From the NCBI GenBank assembly GCA_023265215.1, contig JAHFUH010000083.1, forward strand, positions 1 through 13,345: a DNA stretch of 13,345 nucleotides. The letters run 5' to 3'. Shown piece after piece: positions 1 to 6,956 of the stretch. Position 1 is the stretch's first letter. Every line of letters starts with the position of its first letter. Source of the stretch: Acidobacteriota bacterium (GTDB lineage Bacteria > Acidobacteriota > UBA6911). The position numbers and the translations under genes are program-made. The notes below the pieces were generated by a model, which was not told where the DNA came from, did no database searches, and saw only the letters and a list, made by a program, of their open reading frames with translations.

Positions 1-81
1 CGAACAAGAAATATTGAATTTCGAAGTGCTTCACTTCTGCGGTTCAAAATTCCTTGTTCGATATTCTAAATTTCAAATATT
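1..81. repeat. Degenerate inverted heptamer array (GAA/TTC family)
   Basis: The left half carries GAA-type triplets at 2, 9 (decayed to AAA), 16 and 23. The right half carries TTC at 43, 50, 57 and 64. Both halves therefore have a 7-bp period, and one is roughly the reverse complement of the other. The same unit family is found as a perfect palindrome at 7909-7974, including the shared block TTCCTTGTTCGATATTC. This copy has decayed and may extend beyond the left edge of the window. It contains no gene. Confidence 0.75.
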
Positions 82-96
82 TTTGTTTAGAATTAA

Positions 97-118
97 GCGA
101 GACATTGGCGCTCTCAGG
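97..118. repeat. Solo fragment related to the terminal repeat of the 10877-11157 element
   Basis: These 22 bases match positions 11137-11158 at 18 of 22 positions (GCGAGAC, then GGCGCT, then CAGG). Positions 11137-11158 are the outer end of the right terminal inverted repeat of the element at 10877-11157. No partner repeat is visible on the left within the window, so this is either a remnant or a chance relative of the same dispersed family. Confidence 0.45.
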
Positions 119-147
119 GGGAGTAGGGCCGGATCGCTTTTTAAAAG

Positions 148-183
148 CCGACCCCGATACCGACCCCGACCCCGACTCCCGAT
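148..183. repeat. Hexamer tandem repeat, consensus CCGACC
   Basis: Six consecutive 6-bp units (CCGACC, CCGATA, CCGACC, CCGACC, CCGACT, CCCGAT) start 12 nt beyond the iorB stop codon, on its 3' side. The array would be the first part of the iorB 3' untranslated region. An AT-rich inverted repeat (136-141 and 143-148) adjoins it. The plus-strand reading gives an Asp-Pro repeat peptide, which is an artefact of the array and not a gene. Confidence 0.8.
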
Positions 184-194
184 TTAAGCCGCGG

Positions 195-788
195 CTATTT
201 GTTAATCTGTTTCCTGCCTTCGTGGAAGGCTTTCACATTGATTTCGTGGAGCCTGGCGGGGAGCAGTTCCTGAATCGCGCCGGTCCATTGATCCAGGCTC
301 AGCTCAGGAAAAAATTTCGAGAGTGCGCCGATCAGGACGACGTTGGCGACCTGGCTGTTGCCAAGCGATTTTGCGATTTCACGCCCGTTGACCACCCACA
401 CATTATTGTCGAAATGAGTCCGGAATGTCTGTTCCACATTGTCGGGATATTTCATTTTCCCAAGGTTGACGGCGGGAGGGAGAATGGTTTGATTGTTGAG
501 GATGACCTTGCCTTCGGGCCTGATCCAGTTTATGTACCGCAACGCTTCCAGCAACTCGAAAGAAACGAGGAAATCCGCTTCCCCCTGCTTGATAAGCGGC
601 GAGTAGACCTTTTCCCCGAATCGAAAATGTGTCGTCACATCTCCACCGCGTTGAGCCATGCCGTGCACCTCGGCCTTTTTCACTTCATATCCGGCATTCA
701 GCAGAGCCTGACCGAGTATGTTGCTTGCGAGGATTGTGCCCTGCCCTCCGACGCCTGAAAGAAAAACATTCCTGGTCTTGTTGGCCAT
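195..788 (-). CDS. iorB: Indolepyruvate:ferredoxin oxidoreductase, beta subunit
   Basis: This is the gamma-type (pyruvate ferredoxin oxidoreductase gamma-like) subunit that partners IorA. The complex oxidatively decarboxylates indolepyruvate and other arylpyruvates to arylacetyl-CoA and reduces ferredoxin in the cytoplasm. The 197-residue product opens with the family signature GVGGQGT (residues 12-18) and carries HGMAQRGG (42-49), both typical of IorB. I chose the ATG at 788 because AGGAG at 800-796 lies 7 nt upstream. A GTG at 803 would overlap the iorA stop codon by 4 nt (GTGA) and add five residues, but it places its own start too far from any purine-rich site. Its position directly behind iorA indicates an operon with translational coupling. 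Length is normal for the family. The product assignment is secure, and the exact in vivo substrate range is not visible. Confidence 0.93.
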   Translation of the reverse strand: MANKTRNVFLSGVGGQGTILASNILGQALLNAGYEVKKAEVHGMAQRGGDVTTHFRFGEKVYSPLIKQGEADFLVSFELLEALRYINWIRPEGKVILNNQTILPPAVNLGKMKYPDNVEQTFRTHFDNNVWVVNGREIAKSLGNSQVANVVLIGALSKFFPELSLDQWTGAIQELLPARLHEINVKAFHEGRKQINK

Positions 789-799
789 AGTTCCTCTCC

Positions 800-2620
800 T
801 CACTCCTCACAAGGCACGATGCCTTCGAACTCGCAGACCTGGGTGCAAACTTCGCAGCCGACGCACTGGTCCTGATTTATAAAAGCCACACCTTTCCTCT
901 TGCGTCCGTTCTTGGCGACTCCCGGTTTTGGTGTCCAGCTGATGGCCGGGCAGTTTATATCCAGGCAAAGCCGGCAGCCCATGCAGGAGTCGTCGTTGAT
1001 CTGGTAATGGTGATGTTTGAAGCGGTCCAGCGGTTTGGTCCGCCGGAGAAGAATGCACGGGCTGTTCTTGGTAATGATTACCGAAGCTGTGTTCCTATTC
1101 ACTTCTTCGCGGATCACTTCGGTAGTTTCTTTGATATTGTAGGGATCCACTGTCCGCACGTGCTGGACACCGATCGCCCGGGCCAATTGCTCGTAGTCGA
1201 CAGCCGGGGCCGGATTCCCCTGGATCGTAAATCCGGTGCCTGGATGCTCCTGTTGGCCGGTCATGGCGGTGATGGAGTTGTCGAGGATGATCGTTGTGGA
1301 ATAGCCTCCGTTATAGACTGTATCCATGAGCGGGCCGATGCCTGAGTGGAGAAACGTCGAATCACCCAACACGGCGCAGATTTTGCCGAGACCTGTATCG
1401 CCCAGCACTTTCCCGGCGCCGTAAGCTCCGCCCACGCCGGCGCCCATGCAGGTAGAAGCGTGCATCGCGGAAAGCGGCGGCGAAACTGCCAGCGCGTAAC
1501 ACCCTATATCTCCGAAAACAAAAAGGCCGAGCTTTTTTAAAGCCAAGAACAGCGGGCGGTGCGAACAACCGGCGCATAGGTTCGGCGGTCTTTTCGGCAG
1601 ATCTTCTATCGGGACCAGGACTTTTGGAGGTTCGTAATCCTTGCCTGTCACAGCCAGGGAGAGCGATTTTTCCAGGACGGTCGGGGTAAGCTCGCCGATA
1701 GCCGGGATCAGGTCTTTTCCATGCCAAACCTTATATCCCATGGCCCGGATCTCGGTTTCGAGAAAAGGATCGAGTTCTTCGACCACAATGACTTTCTCAA
1801 CCTTCTCAAAAAATTCCGCGATCAGTTTTTTGGGCAAGGGCCACACCATCCCAATTTTCAGGAATGAGTATTGAGGGAAAATTTCTTTCGTGTGGAGATA
1901 GGAGACGCCCGACGAAATGAAGCCGATGGAAGGATCATTGATTTCAGTCGTATTAAATGGGAACTCCCGGTCGGCATAGGAGGCGAGCTTTGCGGTTCTT
2001 TGCTCCACTAAAATACGTCTGGCTCGCGCGTGCACGGGAACCATGACTAGCTTTTCCACTTCTTTGCGATCCAGACCTTTCCCGACCTGGGACTCCGTTC
2101 TCTCTCCAAGTTCGACCGGGGAATCGCAATGGGAAACGCGGGTTTCGCTTCTGAGAAGAACAGGAGTGTCGAAAGCTTCACTGATGTCAAACGCCAGTCG
2201 GGTGAAATCCTTGCATTCCTGTGAATCAGCAGGTTCAAGCATGGGGATCTTGCCGAAGCGCGTCCAGTGCCTGCTGTCCTGTTCGTTCTGTGAACTGTGT
2301 TGCCCGGGATCGTCCGCCACGACAATGACGAGACCTGCTTTTACGCCCGTATAGGAAATGATCATCAGAGGGTCGGCCGCAACGTTCAGGCCGACATGTT
2401 TCATGCAGACGAGTGTGCGGCCTCCCGCCAGAGAAGCTCCGTGGCCCACCTCCAGGGCTACTTTTTCGTTGGGCGACCACTCGGTGTAAACTTCTTTATG
2501 CCTGGATAATTCAGCCAGTATTTCGCTGCTTGGCGTTCCCGGATAGGCGCAGCCGACCGTCGCCCCCGCTTCCCACGCGCCTCTGGCAATGGCTTCATTT
2601 CCCTGAAGTATCTTCTTCAT
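800..2620 (-). CDS. iorA: Indolepyruvate:ferredoxin oxidoreductase, alpha subunit
   Basis: This is the large catalytic subunit (606 residues, normal length) of the TPP- and iron-sulfur-dependent arylpyruvate oxidoreductase. The N-terminal pyrimidine-binding domain shows AYPGTPSSEI (residues 25-34). A C-x2-C pair at C349/C352 (LCAGCSHRP) precedes the TPP-binding domain, whose GDS (419-421) and DN (447-448) bracket the Mg-pyrophosphate motif. The C-terminus is a two-cluster ferredoxin domain with cysteines 546, 549, 552, 557 and 586, 589, 592, 596, enough for two [4Fe-4S] clusters. It is the first gene of the iorAB operon. No arylacetyl-CoA synthetase or aminotransferase is adjacent. AGGAG at 2630-2626 is 5 nt from the ATG and lies within a hairpin (separate entry). 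The enzyme is oxygen-sensitive in known cases, which supports an anaerobic lifestyle. Confidence 0.96.
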   Translation of the reverse strand: MKKILQGNEAIARGAWEAGATVGCAYPGTPSSEILAELSRHKEVYTEWSPNEKVALEVGHGASLAGGRTLVCMKHVGLNVAADPLMIISYTGVKAGLVIVVADDPGQHSSQNEQDSRHWTRFGKIPMLEPADSQECKDFTRLAFDISEAFDTPVLLRSETRVSHCDSPVELGERTESQVGKGLDRKEVEKLVMVPVHARARRILVEQRTAKLASYADREFPFNTTEINDPSIGFISSGVSYLHTKEIFPQYSFLKIGMVWPLPKKLIAEFFEKVEKVIVVEELDPFLETEIRAMGYKVWHGKDLIPAIGELTPTVLEKSLSLAVTGKDYEPPKVLVPIEDLPKRPPNLCAGCSHRPLFLALKKLGLFVFGDIGCYALAVSPPLSAMHASTCMGAGVGGAYGAGKVLGDTGLGKICAVLGDSTFLHSGIGPLMDTVYNGGYSTTIILDNSITAMTGQQEHPGTGFTIQGNPAPAVDYEQLARAIGVQHVRTVDPYNIKETTEVIREEVNRNTASVIITKNSPCILLRRTKPLDRFKHHHYQINDDSCMGCRLCLDINCPAISWTPKPGVAKNGRKRKGVAFINQDQCVGCEVCTQVCEFEGIVPCEE

Positions 2621-2623
2621 GCT

Positions 2624-2646
2624 TTCTCCTGGATTTTTCAGGAGAA
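2624..2646 (-). promoter_or_regulatory. Hairpin enclosing the iorA ribosome binding site
   Basis: Positions 2624-2631 and 2639-2646 are perfect 8-bp inverted repeats around a 7-nt loop. In the iorA mRNA the 3' arm reads CAGGAGAA, so it contains the Shine-Dalgarno AGGAG, and the 5' arm TTCTCCTG is a perfect anti-Shine-Dalgarno. Folding would hide the ribosome binding site 3 nt before the ATG. A possible -10 box TATAGT at 2658-2653 would start transcription near 2646, placing the hairpin at the very 5' end. No convincing -35 box is seen. Regulation is inferred. Confidence 0.6.
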
Positions 2647-2674
2647 TCTTACACTATAGATTCCAAAAAATGAA

Positions 2675-2737
2675 AAATCACCAATGACAAATAAATACAA
2701 AAAGAATTTGTGATTGGTGATTGGTGATTTGCTATTT
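2675..2737. repeat. Inverted heptamer array (GTGATTG family)
   Basis: The right half holds consecutive 7-bp units at 2710, 2717, 2724 and 2731 (GTGATTG twice, then GTGATTT and GCTATTT). The left half (2675-2695) holds three 7-bp units of reverse-complement character (AAATCAC, CAATGAC, AAATAAA). An AT-rich spacer of about 14 nt separates them. The array lies between the glnN 3' end and the iorA promoter region. Confidence 0.75.
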
Positions 2738-2753
2738 GAGACTGAGGAGCTGT

Positions 2754-2818
2754 CGTGATCGTGGCCGTAGACGGCTTTTTCATATTTTAAAACCGTCCAC
2801 GACCCGACCACGTCAACG
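2754..2818. repeat. Inverted hexamer array with stem-loop, possible glnN terminator
   Basis: The left half has CGTG or a near variant every 6 bp (2754, 2760, 2766, 2772). The right half has CG dinucleotides at about 6-bp spacing from 2794 to 2818, with one 1-nt slip. Positions 2766-2780 and 2789-2801 form a stem with one bulge and one G-U pair, around an 8-nt loop. The array begins about 10 nt beyond the glnN stop codon. There is no U-tract of the classical kind after the stem, so a terminator role is only possible. Confidence 0.5.
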
Positions 2819-2827
2819 AAAAAGCAA

Positions 2828-5002
2828 CTACTTAATAAACAGCATCTCCTGGTAGGTCGGAAGAGGCCAGAATTCATCAGACACGATGCCTTCCAAATTA
2901 TCGGCTGCTTCCCGTACCTTGGCCATTGCCGGGACAACGTGATCCCGGGCATGTTTGGCGTGGTCAAGAGTCGACCCTTCCGCGTGACTTCCGAGCGCTT
3001 TCTCCAAAACCGCCATAGCGTTCTCCAGATTCTGAACCTGCTCACTCAGCTGATCCAGAATGGCTATGCAGGGAGTTTTTCCCAATTGCTTCAATGCCAG
3101 TGCGGTTGACGCCAGTTGATTCTGGTATTTGATGGCCGCAGGGAAAATTGTGGTTTTCGCGATCTCGAGGGTCAGGTTGCTTTCCACCGCCACATCCTTG
3201 ACGTACCGCTCCATATATATTTCGCAGCGGCTTTCCATTTCGCGAGGCGAAAGAATGTTGAACTTTTCCATCAAATCGATGTTCTTCTTGGCGACCAGGG
3301 CCGGAAGAGCTTCCACCGTGTTGCGCAGGTTCGGCAAGCCCCGTTGAGCGGCTTCCTTGGACCACGCTTCAACGTAGTTGTCGCCATTGTAAATGATGGC
3401 CCTATGCTTCTTGACAATCTTTTGCAGCACATCTTGAACCGCGCTGTTCAGTTTCTCCGGATTGCCCCCGGTTGATTTCTCCAGTTCGGTGGCGATGTAA
3501 TCCAGCGAATCCGCCATAATCGTATTCAGCGCTACCAGCGGGCCTGAGACGGACTGGCCGGAACCGACGGCGCGAAATTCGAATTTGTTGCCGGTGAATG
3601 CGAATGTGCTGGTGCGATTGCGGTCGCCGGCATCTTTGGGAAAGGCCGGGAGAGTGTCGACCCCAATGTTCAGATGGCCGGGCTTCTTGGAGCTTAGGGT
3701 GCTCCCCTCGCCGATCTGATTGAAAATGTCGGTGAGTTGCTCGCCAAGATAAATTGATACGATTGCTGGAGGCGCTTCGTTTGCGCCCAGGCGATGATCG
3801 TTGCCGGCGTGCGCTATCGTCGCGCGCAGCAGATCGCTGTAAAGATGAACTGCGCGGATTACAGCGGCGCAGAACACCAGGAACTGCATGTTGCTGTGCG
3901 GAGTGTCGCCCGGTTCAAGAAGATTCTGAGACCGCGTGCCCAGGGACCAGTTCAGGTGTTTGCCCGATCCATTGATTCCCGCGAATGGCTTTTCATGCAG
4001 AAGGCAGGTCATGCCGTATTTCTGCGCAACGCGCTGGAGAGTGGTCATCGTGAGATATTGATGATCGGTTGCCAGGTTTGCGTTTTCGTACATAGGTGCA
4101 ATTTCGTATTGAGCCGGCGCGACTTCGTTGTGCCGCGTCTTTACAGGAACGCCGAGTTTGTACAGCTCGCGCTCGGTCTCCAGCATGCAGGCAAGAACCC
4201 GTTCCGGAATCGCGCCGAAATATTGATCTTCGAGTTCCTGTCCTTTGGGAGGCTTGGCGCCGAATAATGTGCGGCCCGCGTTGATCAGATCCGGCCTTGC
4301 GAAAAAGAAATTCCGGTCGATCAGGAAATACTCCTGTTCGCACCCTGCGGTGGAGAAGACCAACCCAGGATCGGTTTCGCCGAACAGTTTCAGCATGCGC
4401 TGCGCCATTGCGTTGAGCGCCTGCATGGAACGGAGCAGGGGGACCTTCTTGTCCAGTGCATCGCCCGTCCAGGAGCAGAATGCGGTCGGAATGCAGAGCG
4501 TAGTGCCGTTCGGATTTTCAAGAATAAACGCCGGGCTGGTTACGTCCCACGCCGTGTAGCCGCGAGCTTCAAACGTGGCGCGCAGACCGCCGGAAGGGAA
4601 ACTGGAAGCGTCCGGTTCGCCCTGAATCAATTGTTTGGCAGAAAACTCGGCCAACACTCCCCCCTTGCCGTCGGGTTCGAGAAAGCTGTCATGCTTTTCG
4701 GCCGTCTGTCCGGTAAGCGGGTAGAATACGTGGGCGTAATGAGTGGCTCCCTTTTCGATAGCCCAGTCGCGCATGGCGATTGCTACTGCATCCGCCACTG
4801 AAATATCCAGCTTTTCGCCGTTGTCGATGGTCCGGCGCATCGCTTTGTAAACTGCTTTGGGCAGCCGCTCTCTCATGACGGCATCGCTGAACACGTTAAC
4901 GCCGAACAAATCTTTTGAGGGTGTTTCTGAAAAATTCAGAGGCTTTTCAAGTGGTTTGTAATTGGTGACGGCTGCAATCGCACTCATTCGCGAGGTGCTC
5001 AT
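2828..5002 (-). CDS. glnN: Glutamine synthetase type III
   Basis: The enzyme makes glutamine from glutamate, ammonium and ATP in the cytoplasm. At 724 residues it matches the long GSIII class rather than the roughly 470-residue type I. Visible landmarks are FPSGGLRATFEARGYTAWD (135-153, a GSIII hallmark), the metal-site CEQEYFLID (221-229), HNEVAPAQYE (291-300), NGSGKHLNWS (344-353) and the nucleotide/glutamate-site stretch RNRTSTFAFTGNKFEFR (461-477). The GSIII-specific C-terminal helical extension fills about 510-724. No key residue is obviously missing. A weak AGGGG lies 13 nt before the ATG, a long spacing. A Met five codons in has no better site, so I kept the first ATG. A strong sigma-54 promoter match lies about 100 nt upstream (separate entry). 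GSIII enzymes are usually induced by nitrogen limitation and are not known to be adenylylated like type I. Confidence 0.97.
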   Translation of the reverse strand: MSTSRMSAIAAVTNYKPLEKPLNFSETPSKDLFGVNVFSDAVMRERLPKAVYKAMRRTIDNGEKLDISVADAVAIAMRDWAIEKGATHYAHVFYPLTGQTAEKHDSFLEPDGKGGVLAEFSAKQLIQGEPDASSFPSGGLRATFEARGYTAWDVTSPAFILENPNGTTLCIPTAFCSWTGDALDKKVPLLRSMQALNAMAQRMLKLFGETDPGLVFSTAGCEQEYFLIDRNFFFARPDLINAGRTLFGAKPPKGQELEDQYFGAIPERVLACMLETERELYKLGVPVKTRHNEVAPAQYEIAPMYENANLATDHQYLTMTTLQRVAQKYGMTCLLHEKPFAGINGSGKHLNWSLGTRSQNLLEPGDTPHSNMQFLVFCAAVIRAVHLYSDLLRATIAHAGNDHRLGANEAPPAIVSIYLGEQLTDIFNQIGEGSTLSSKKPGHLNIGVDTLPAFPKDAGDRNRTSTFAFTGNKFEFRAVGSGQSVSGPLVALNTIMADSLDYIATELEKSTGGNPEKLNSAVQDVLQKIVKKHRAIIYNGDNYVEAWSKEAAQRGLPNLRNTVEALPALVAKKNIDLMEKFNILSPREMESRCEIYMERYVKDVAVESNLTLEIAKTTIFPAAIKYQNQLASTALALKQLGKTPCIAILDQLSEQVQNLENAMAVLEKALGSHAEGSTLDHAKHARDHVVPAMAKVREAADNLEGIVSDEFWPLPTYQEMLFIK

Positions 5003-5071
5003 TTTGTTTTATATTCCCCTTTCTTGCGAAGTTGACATTCCCTTATCCAGTGTATTTCAAATATTACCCTA

Positions 5072-5087
5072 GAACAATTGCCTGTTC
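5072..5087. promoter_or_regulatory. Small inverted repeat at the predicted glnN transcription start
   Basis: GAACA (5072-5076) and TGTTC (5083-5087) form a 5-bp inverted repeat with a 6-nt spacer. It overlaps the predicted start of the sigma-54 transcript (about 5089). It could be an operator, a 5' stem-loop or chance. The spacing does not fit the GAAC-N4-GTTC LexA box. Confidence 0.25.
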
Positions 5088-5098
5088 AGTGTAGAAAT

Positions 5099-5116
5099 TA
5101 GCAATTCAATTGCCAA
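5099..5116 (-). promoter_or_regulatory. Sigma-54 (RpoN) -24/-12 promoter of glnN
   Basis: On the minus strand this reads TTGGCAATTGAATTGCTA. It has the invariant GG (5114-5113) and GC (5102-5101) separated by exactly 10 nt, and it matches TGGCA-N6-TTGCT of the consensus. Transcription would start near 5089, giving a leader of about 87 nt before the glnN ATG. A palindrome at 5238-5251 (GGACAT-AA-ATGTCC) lies about 150 bp upstream of that start, within the usual range for an enhancer-binding protein, though it is not an NtrC-type sequence. Confidence 0.7.
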
Positions 5117-5237
5117 ATCCGGCGTGGCTGCGTTTTATTCCTGTAAAATAGTGCAAACAAAAGAAATATAAGCTGGCCCAAACAGTGGAGAGGGCGCAGA
5201 TGACTGCTACAAAAATGTAATATGATTGATTTTTATA

Positions 5238-5281
5238 GGACATAAATGTCCCCATGGTTTTACTTCAGCTTTTAGGCTGAA
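5238..5281. other. Two short palindromes between the 5286 gene and glnN
   Basis: GGACAT/ATGTCC (5238-5243, 5246-5251; 2-nt spacer) and TTCAGC/GCTGAA (5264-5269, 5276-5281; 6-nt spacer) lie just downstream of the stop codon of the gene ending at 5286 and upstream of the glnN promoter. Neither is followed by a clear U-tract, so terminator function is weakly supported. The first is also a candidate upstream activator site for glnN. Confidence 0.3.
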
Positions 5282-5285
5282 CAGG

Positions 5286-6269
5286 TCATTTCATAAATTC
5301 TATTTTTTCCACGGATCGGACATCTCGATCGGCGAAGAAATCGCCGGCTTCGAATAGCAAATAGCGTCCGTCTTCGGCAGATCCTTTCCTGTCGACCAGG
5401 ATAAAATCCTGGTTGTCATTGCGATTGAGTATTTCGCTCGCGCTTAATGCCACGCGGTATCCGTCTTTTGCGGATACAACGGCGATGCTATCGCGTACAT
5501 CGCCGGGGTTCAGCCTGAGCTCGATCAAATCCTTCAGCCTGAATCCCGTGAGGTTCTGCACGTCCTTGAATCCCATCCCATGTCCATAGCGGACATTGTT
5601 CAAAGTCCGCTTCTCGGCGGAGGAGCCGATTTCACCGATGCTGACGGAGCCGGCGCTGGTCACGATTTTAAATTCAGCGGAATAGATGTCTTTGGGCTTC
5701 TCGTCGGGCAGATTGCCGTGAAAAGATTTAACGGTAATTTTCGTCGGATTGCTCAGAAACCGGATATTCAAAAGATCACTGCCGCACATGAGCCGCGGCT
5801 CTTCAGGCAATGCCCATTTCGTTTTCGCCCGGGATGGATTTATCGCCCAAATGGTTTTTGCGATCAAAATGTCGAAGCTGTTGCGATAGTAGATCTCGCC
5901 CCAGCTGAACGTAGCCTTTTCGCCCTTCTCATTTTCGACGATCACATACAGGTCTACAGGAGGCGAGAATTTATTCTCGGGATCTTTCTTGAATTTCTTG
6001 CTGTCGAGTATGTCATAGAGGGAATAGCCGGTCACGAAGAAGGCGCCTTTGAAGACCTGCTTGCCGTTTTCCATGCCCAGTTCTTTGATTGCGCTGCTGC
6101 GCAACGGGAGCGAATCCAGGCCGACATATCCCGGGTTTTGCACTTCTCCCTGTACCAGGACGCTCTTGACTGCATACGACTTGGGTTCCGCATTTTCGAA
6201 CAGGCTGTTCCGGTCCTGTCCAAGAGCCAATGCAGAAAAAAATGCCAAAATCCAATAGGTTTTTTTCAC
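5286..6269 (-). CDS. Exported protein with two molybdopterin-oxidoreductase-like modules
   Basis: I do not recognise a named gene. The 327-residue product starts at a GTG (6269) with GGAGG 5 nt upstream. The nearby ATG at 6274 hits a stop after two codons. Residues 1-17 form a signal peptide (MKK, hydrophobic core, ALALG), so the protein is periplasmic or outer-surface. Two stretches resemble each other and the sulfite-oxidase catalytic fold: about 76-140 (FFVTGYSLYDIL followed by a polar loop and strands) and about 234-327 (TGFRLKDLIELR, then VVSAKDGYRVALSASEIL, then a closing strand). The pattern of x-L-x-D-L followed about 20 residues later by DGY is typical of that family. The only cysteine (C162, RLMCGSD) is not in the usual cofactor-binding context, so cofactor binding is doubtful. 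It could be a solute-binding or scaffold protein with the same fold. Confidence 0.65.
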   Translation of the reverse strand: MKKTYWILAFFSALALGQDRNSLFENAEPKSYAVKSVLVQGEVQNPGYVGLDSLPLRSSAIKELGMENGKQVFKGAFFVTGYSLYDILDSKKFKKDPENKFSPPVDLYVIVENEKGEKATFSWGEIYYRNSFDILIAKTIWAINPSRAKTKWALPEEPRLMCGSDLLNIRFLSNPTKITVKSFHGNLPDEKPKDIYSAEFKIVTSAGSVSIGEIGSSAEKRTLNNVRYGHGMGFKDVQNLTGFRLKDLIELRLNPGDVRDSIAVVSAKDGYRVALSASEILNRNDNQDFILVDRKGSAEDGRYLLFEAGDFFADRDVRSVEKIEFMK

Positions 6270-6390
6270 GCCATCCTCCGCTTAAAGATCATCCACAGAC
6301 AACTGTTCCTGTTTGCCAATATCAATAAATAACGAATTCTTCCTTTTTCGCAATAAAAATAACTAGTGTTGAATTCGGCGTGGCCAAACA

Positions 6391-6412
6391 GAAGGACGCG
6401 GAAAAACGCGGA
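6391..6412. repeat. Short ACGCGGA-type repeat
   Basis: GGACGCGGA and ACGCGGAC occur in tandem, separated by AAA. They belong to the same low-complexity family as 6588-6622 and the 3' end of the PEP-CTERM gene. The repeat lies 3' of the tRNA-Ser gene. Confidence 0.45.
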
Positions 6413-6436
6413 CAAAAACACATGCGCAAGCAGGTG

Positions 6437-6526
6437 TGGCGGAGGAAGTAGGATTCGAACCCACGAGGAGCTTACACCCCTAACGGTTTTCAAGACCGCC
6501 GCCATCGACCACTCGGCCATTCCTCC
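6437..6526 (-). tRNA. tRNA-Ser (anticodon UGA)
   Basis: A 90-nt minus-strand tRNA including the encoded CCA (6439-6437). The acceptor stem pairs 6526-6520 (GGAGGAA) with 6447-6441 (TTCCTCC), and the discriminator is G at 6440. The anticodon loop CTTGAAA (6494-6488) carries TGA at 6492-6490, which reads UCA and, by wobble, other UCN serine codons. A GGTTCGAATC T-loop is present. The long variable arm (TAGGGGTGTAAGCTCCTC) marks it as a class II tRNA, as expected for serine. No cluster partner is nearby. Confidence 0.97.
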
Positions 6527-6548
6527 GCGGTCAGAATTTGTGGAAAAG

Positions 6549-6577
6549 ATTATTACTTGCTCCGCAGCAATTTGCAA
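6549..6577 (-). promoter_or_regulatory. Sigma-70-type promoter of tRNA-Ser
   Basis: A -35 box TTGCAA (6577-6572) and a -10 box AATAAT (6554-6549) are separated by exactly 17 nt. The -10 box matches the consensus at five of six positions. Transcription would start near 6542, about 16 nt before the mature tRNA 5' end at 6526. Confidence 0.6.
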
Positions 6578-6956
6578 CCTCGAGGTTAGGACGCGGAATA
6601 CGCGGATGGCACGGGAAAATGAGGACATCTCCGAGTGTCGGGGAGATTTACAGTTTATATGCAAATTCCTATTCCACGGTAAGATGCTGAAATATCAGCA
6701 GATTCGTGCCATCGGATCCGCTTCCCGCTGCTGCTGCCTGGCAGATAGCTTTGCATTGTGAGAAGCGAAGAGTGCGCATCATGGTTCACTTTTGTCGCAC
6801 TCCAATATTCTTATATTTCCTGCAACCATATATCCGGCAAACGTTTATCAATGCATGGCTCCCGGATCATTCGAACGGCCCAACTCTTTGGCATATGTGT
6901 TGCTTAAGAAGTTGGACTTCCAAGCATTAAACCAGATAAAACCAAGGATGGTTATC
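6578..6956. other. Gene-free spacer upstream of the PEP-CTERM gene
   Basis: Apart from the repeat at 6588-6622 and its weak inverted relative at 6705-6721, I see no gene here. An open frame runs into the downstream gene from 6792, but its N-terminal part is not protein-like and it puts the signal peptide in the middle. Another open frame crosses the tRNA and is spurious. No convincing promoter is visible. The TGGC/TTTGCA stretch at 6739-6755 resembles a sigma-54 site, but the spacing is one base too long. Confidence 0.5.
6588..6622. repeat. Dispersed ACGCGGA-type repeat, copy shared with the PEP-CTERM gene end
   Basis: Positions 6593-6619 align with 7787-7813 at 24 of 27 bases without a gap. 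The second location encodes the basic tail of the PEP-CTERM protein. A weaker, reverse-oriented relative (CGTGCCATCGGATCCGC) lies at 6705-6721. Confidence 0.7.

Noticed and set aside
54..758. Long plus-strand open frame (234 codons) opposite iorB, with an Asp-Pro repeat near its start
   Set aside because: It is antisense to a secure iorB gene, and the Asp-Pro stretch is only the translation of the CCGACC hexamer array.
789..803. GTG start at 803 for iorB, giving a GTGA overlap with iorA
   Set aside because: The ATG at 788 has AGGAG at 7-nt spacing and begins with the usual short lead before GVGGQGT.
5264..5281. Intrinsic terminator for the gene ending at 5286
   Set aside because: The 6-bp stem is present, but the RNA after it reads GUAAAACC, without a U-tract.
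6739..6755. Sigma-54-like TGGC...TTTGCA upstream of the PEP-CTERM gene
   Set aside because: GG and GC are separated by 11 nt. Sigma-54 promoters are strict about 10, and the site is more than 200 nt from the start codon.
6366..6761. Plus-strand open frame across the tRNA-Ser gene
   Set aside because: It reads through the tRNA and a dispersed repeat and has no ribosome site or protein-like composition.
6792..6956. N-terminal extension of the PEP-CTERM protein to an ATG at 6792
   Set aside because: It would bury the clear signal peptide 55 residues inside the protein. AAGGA 8 nt before 6957 supports the internal start.
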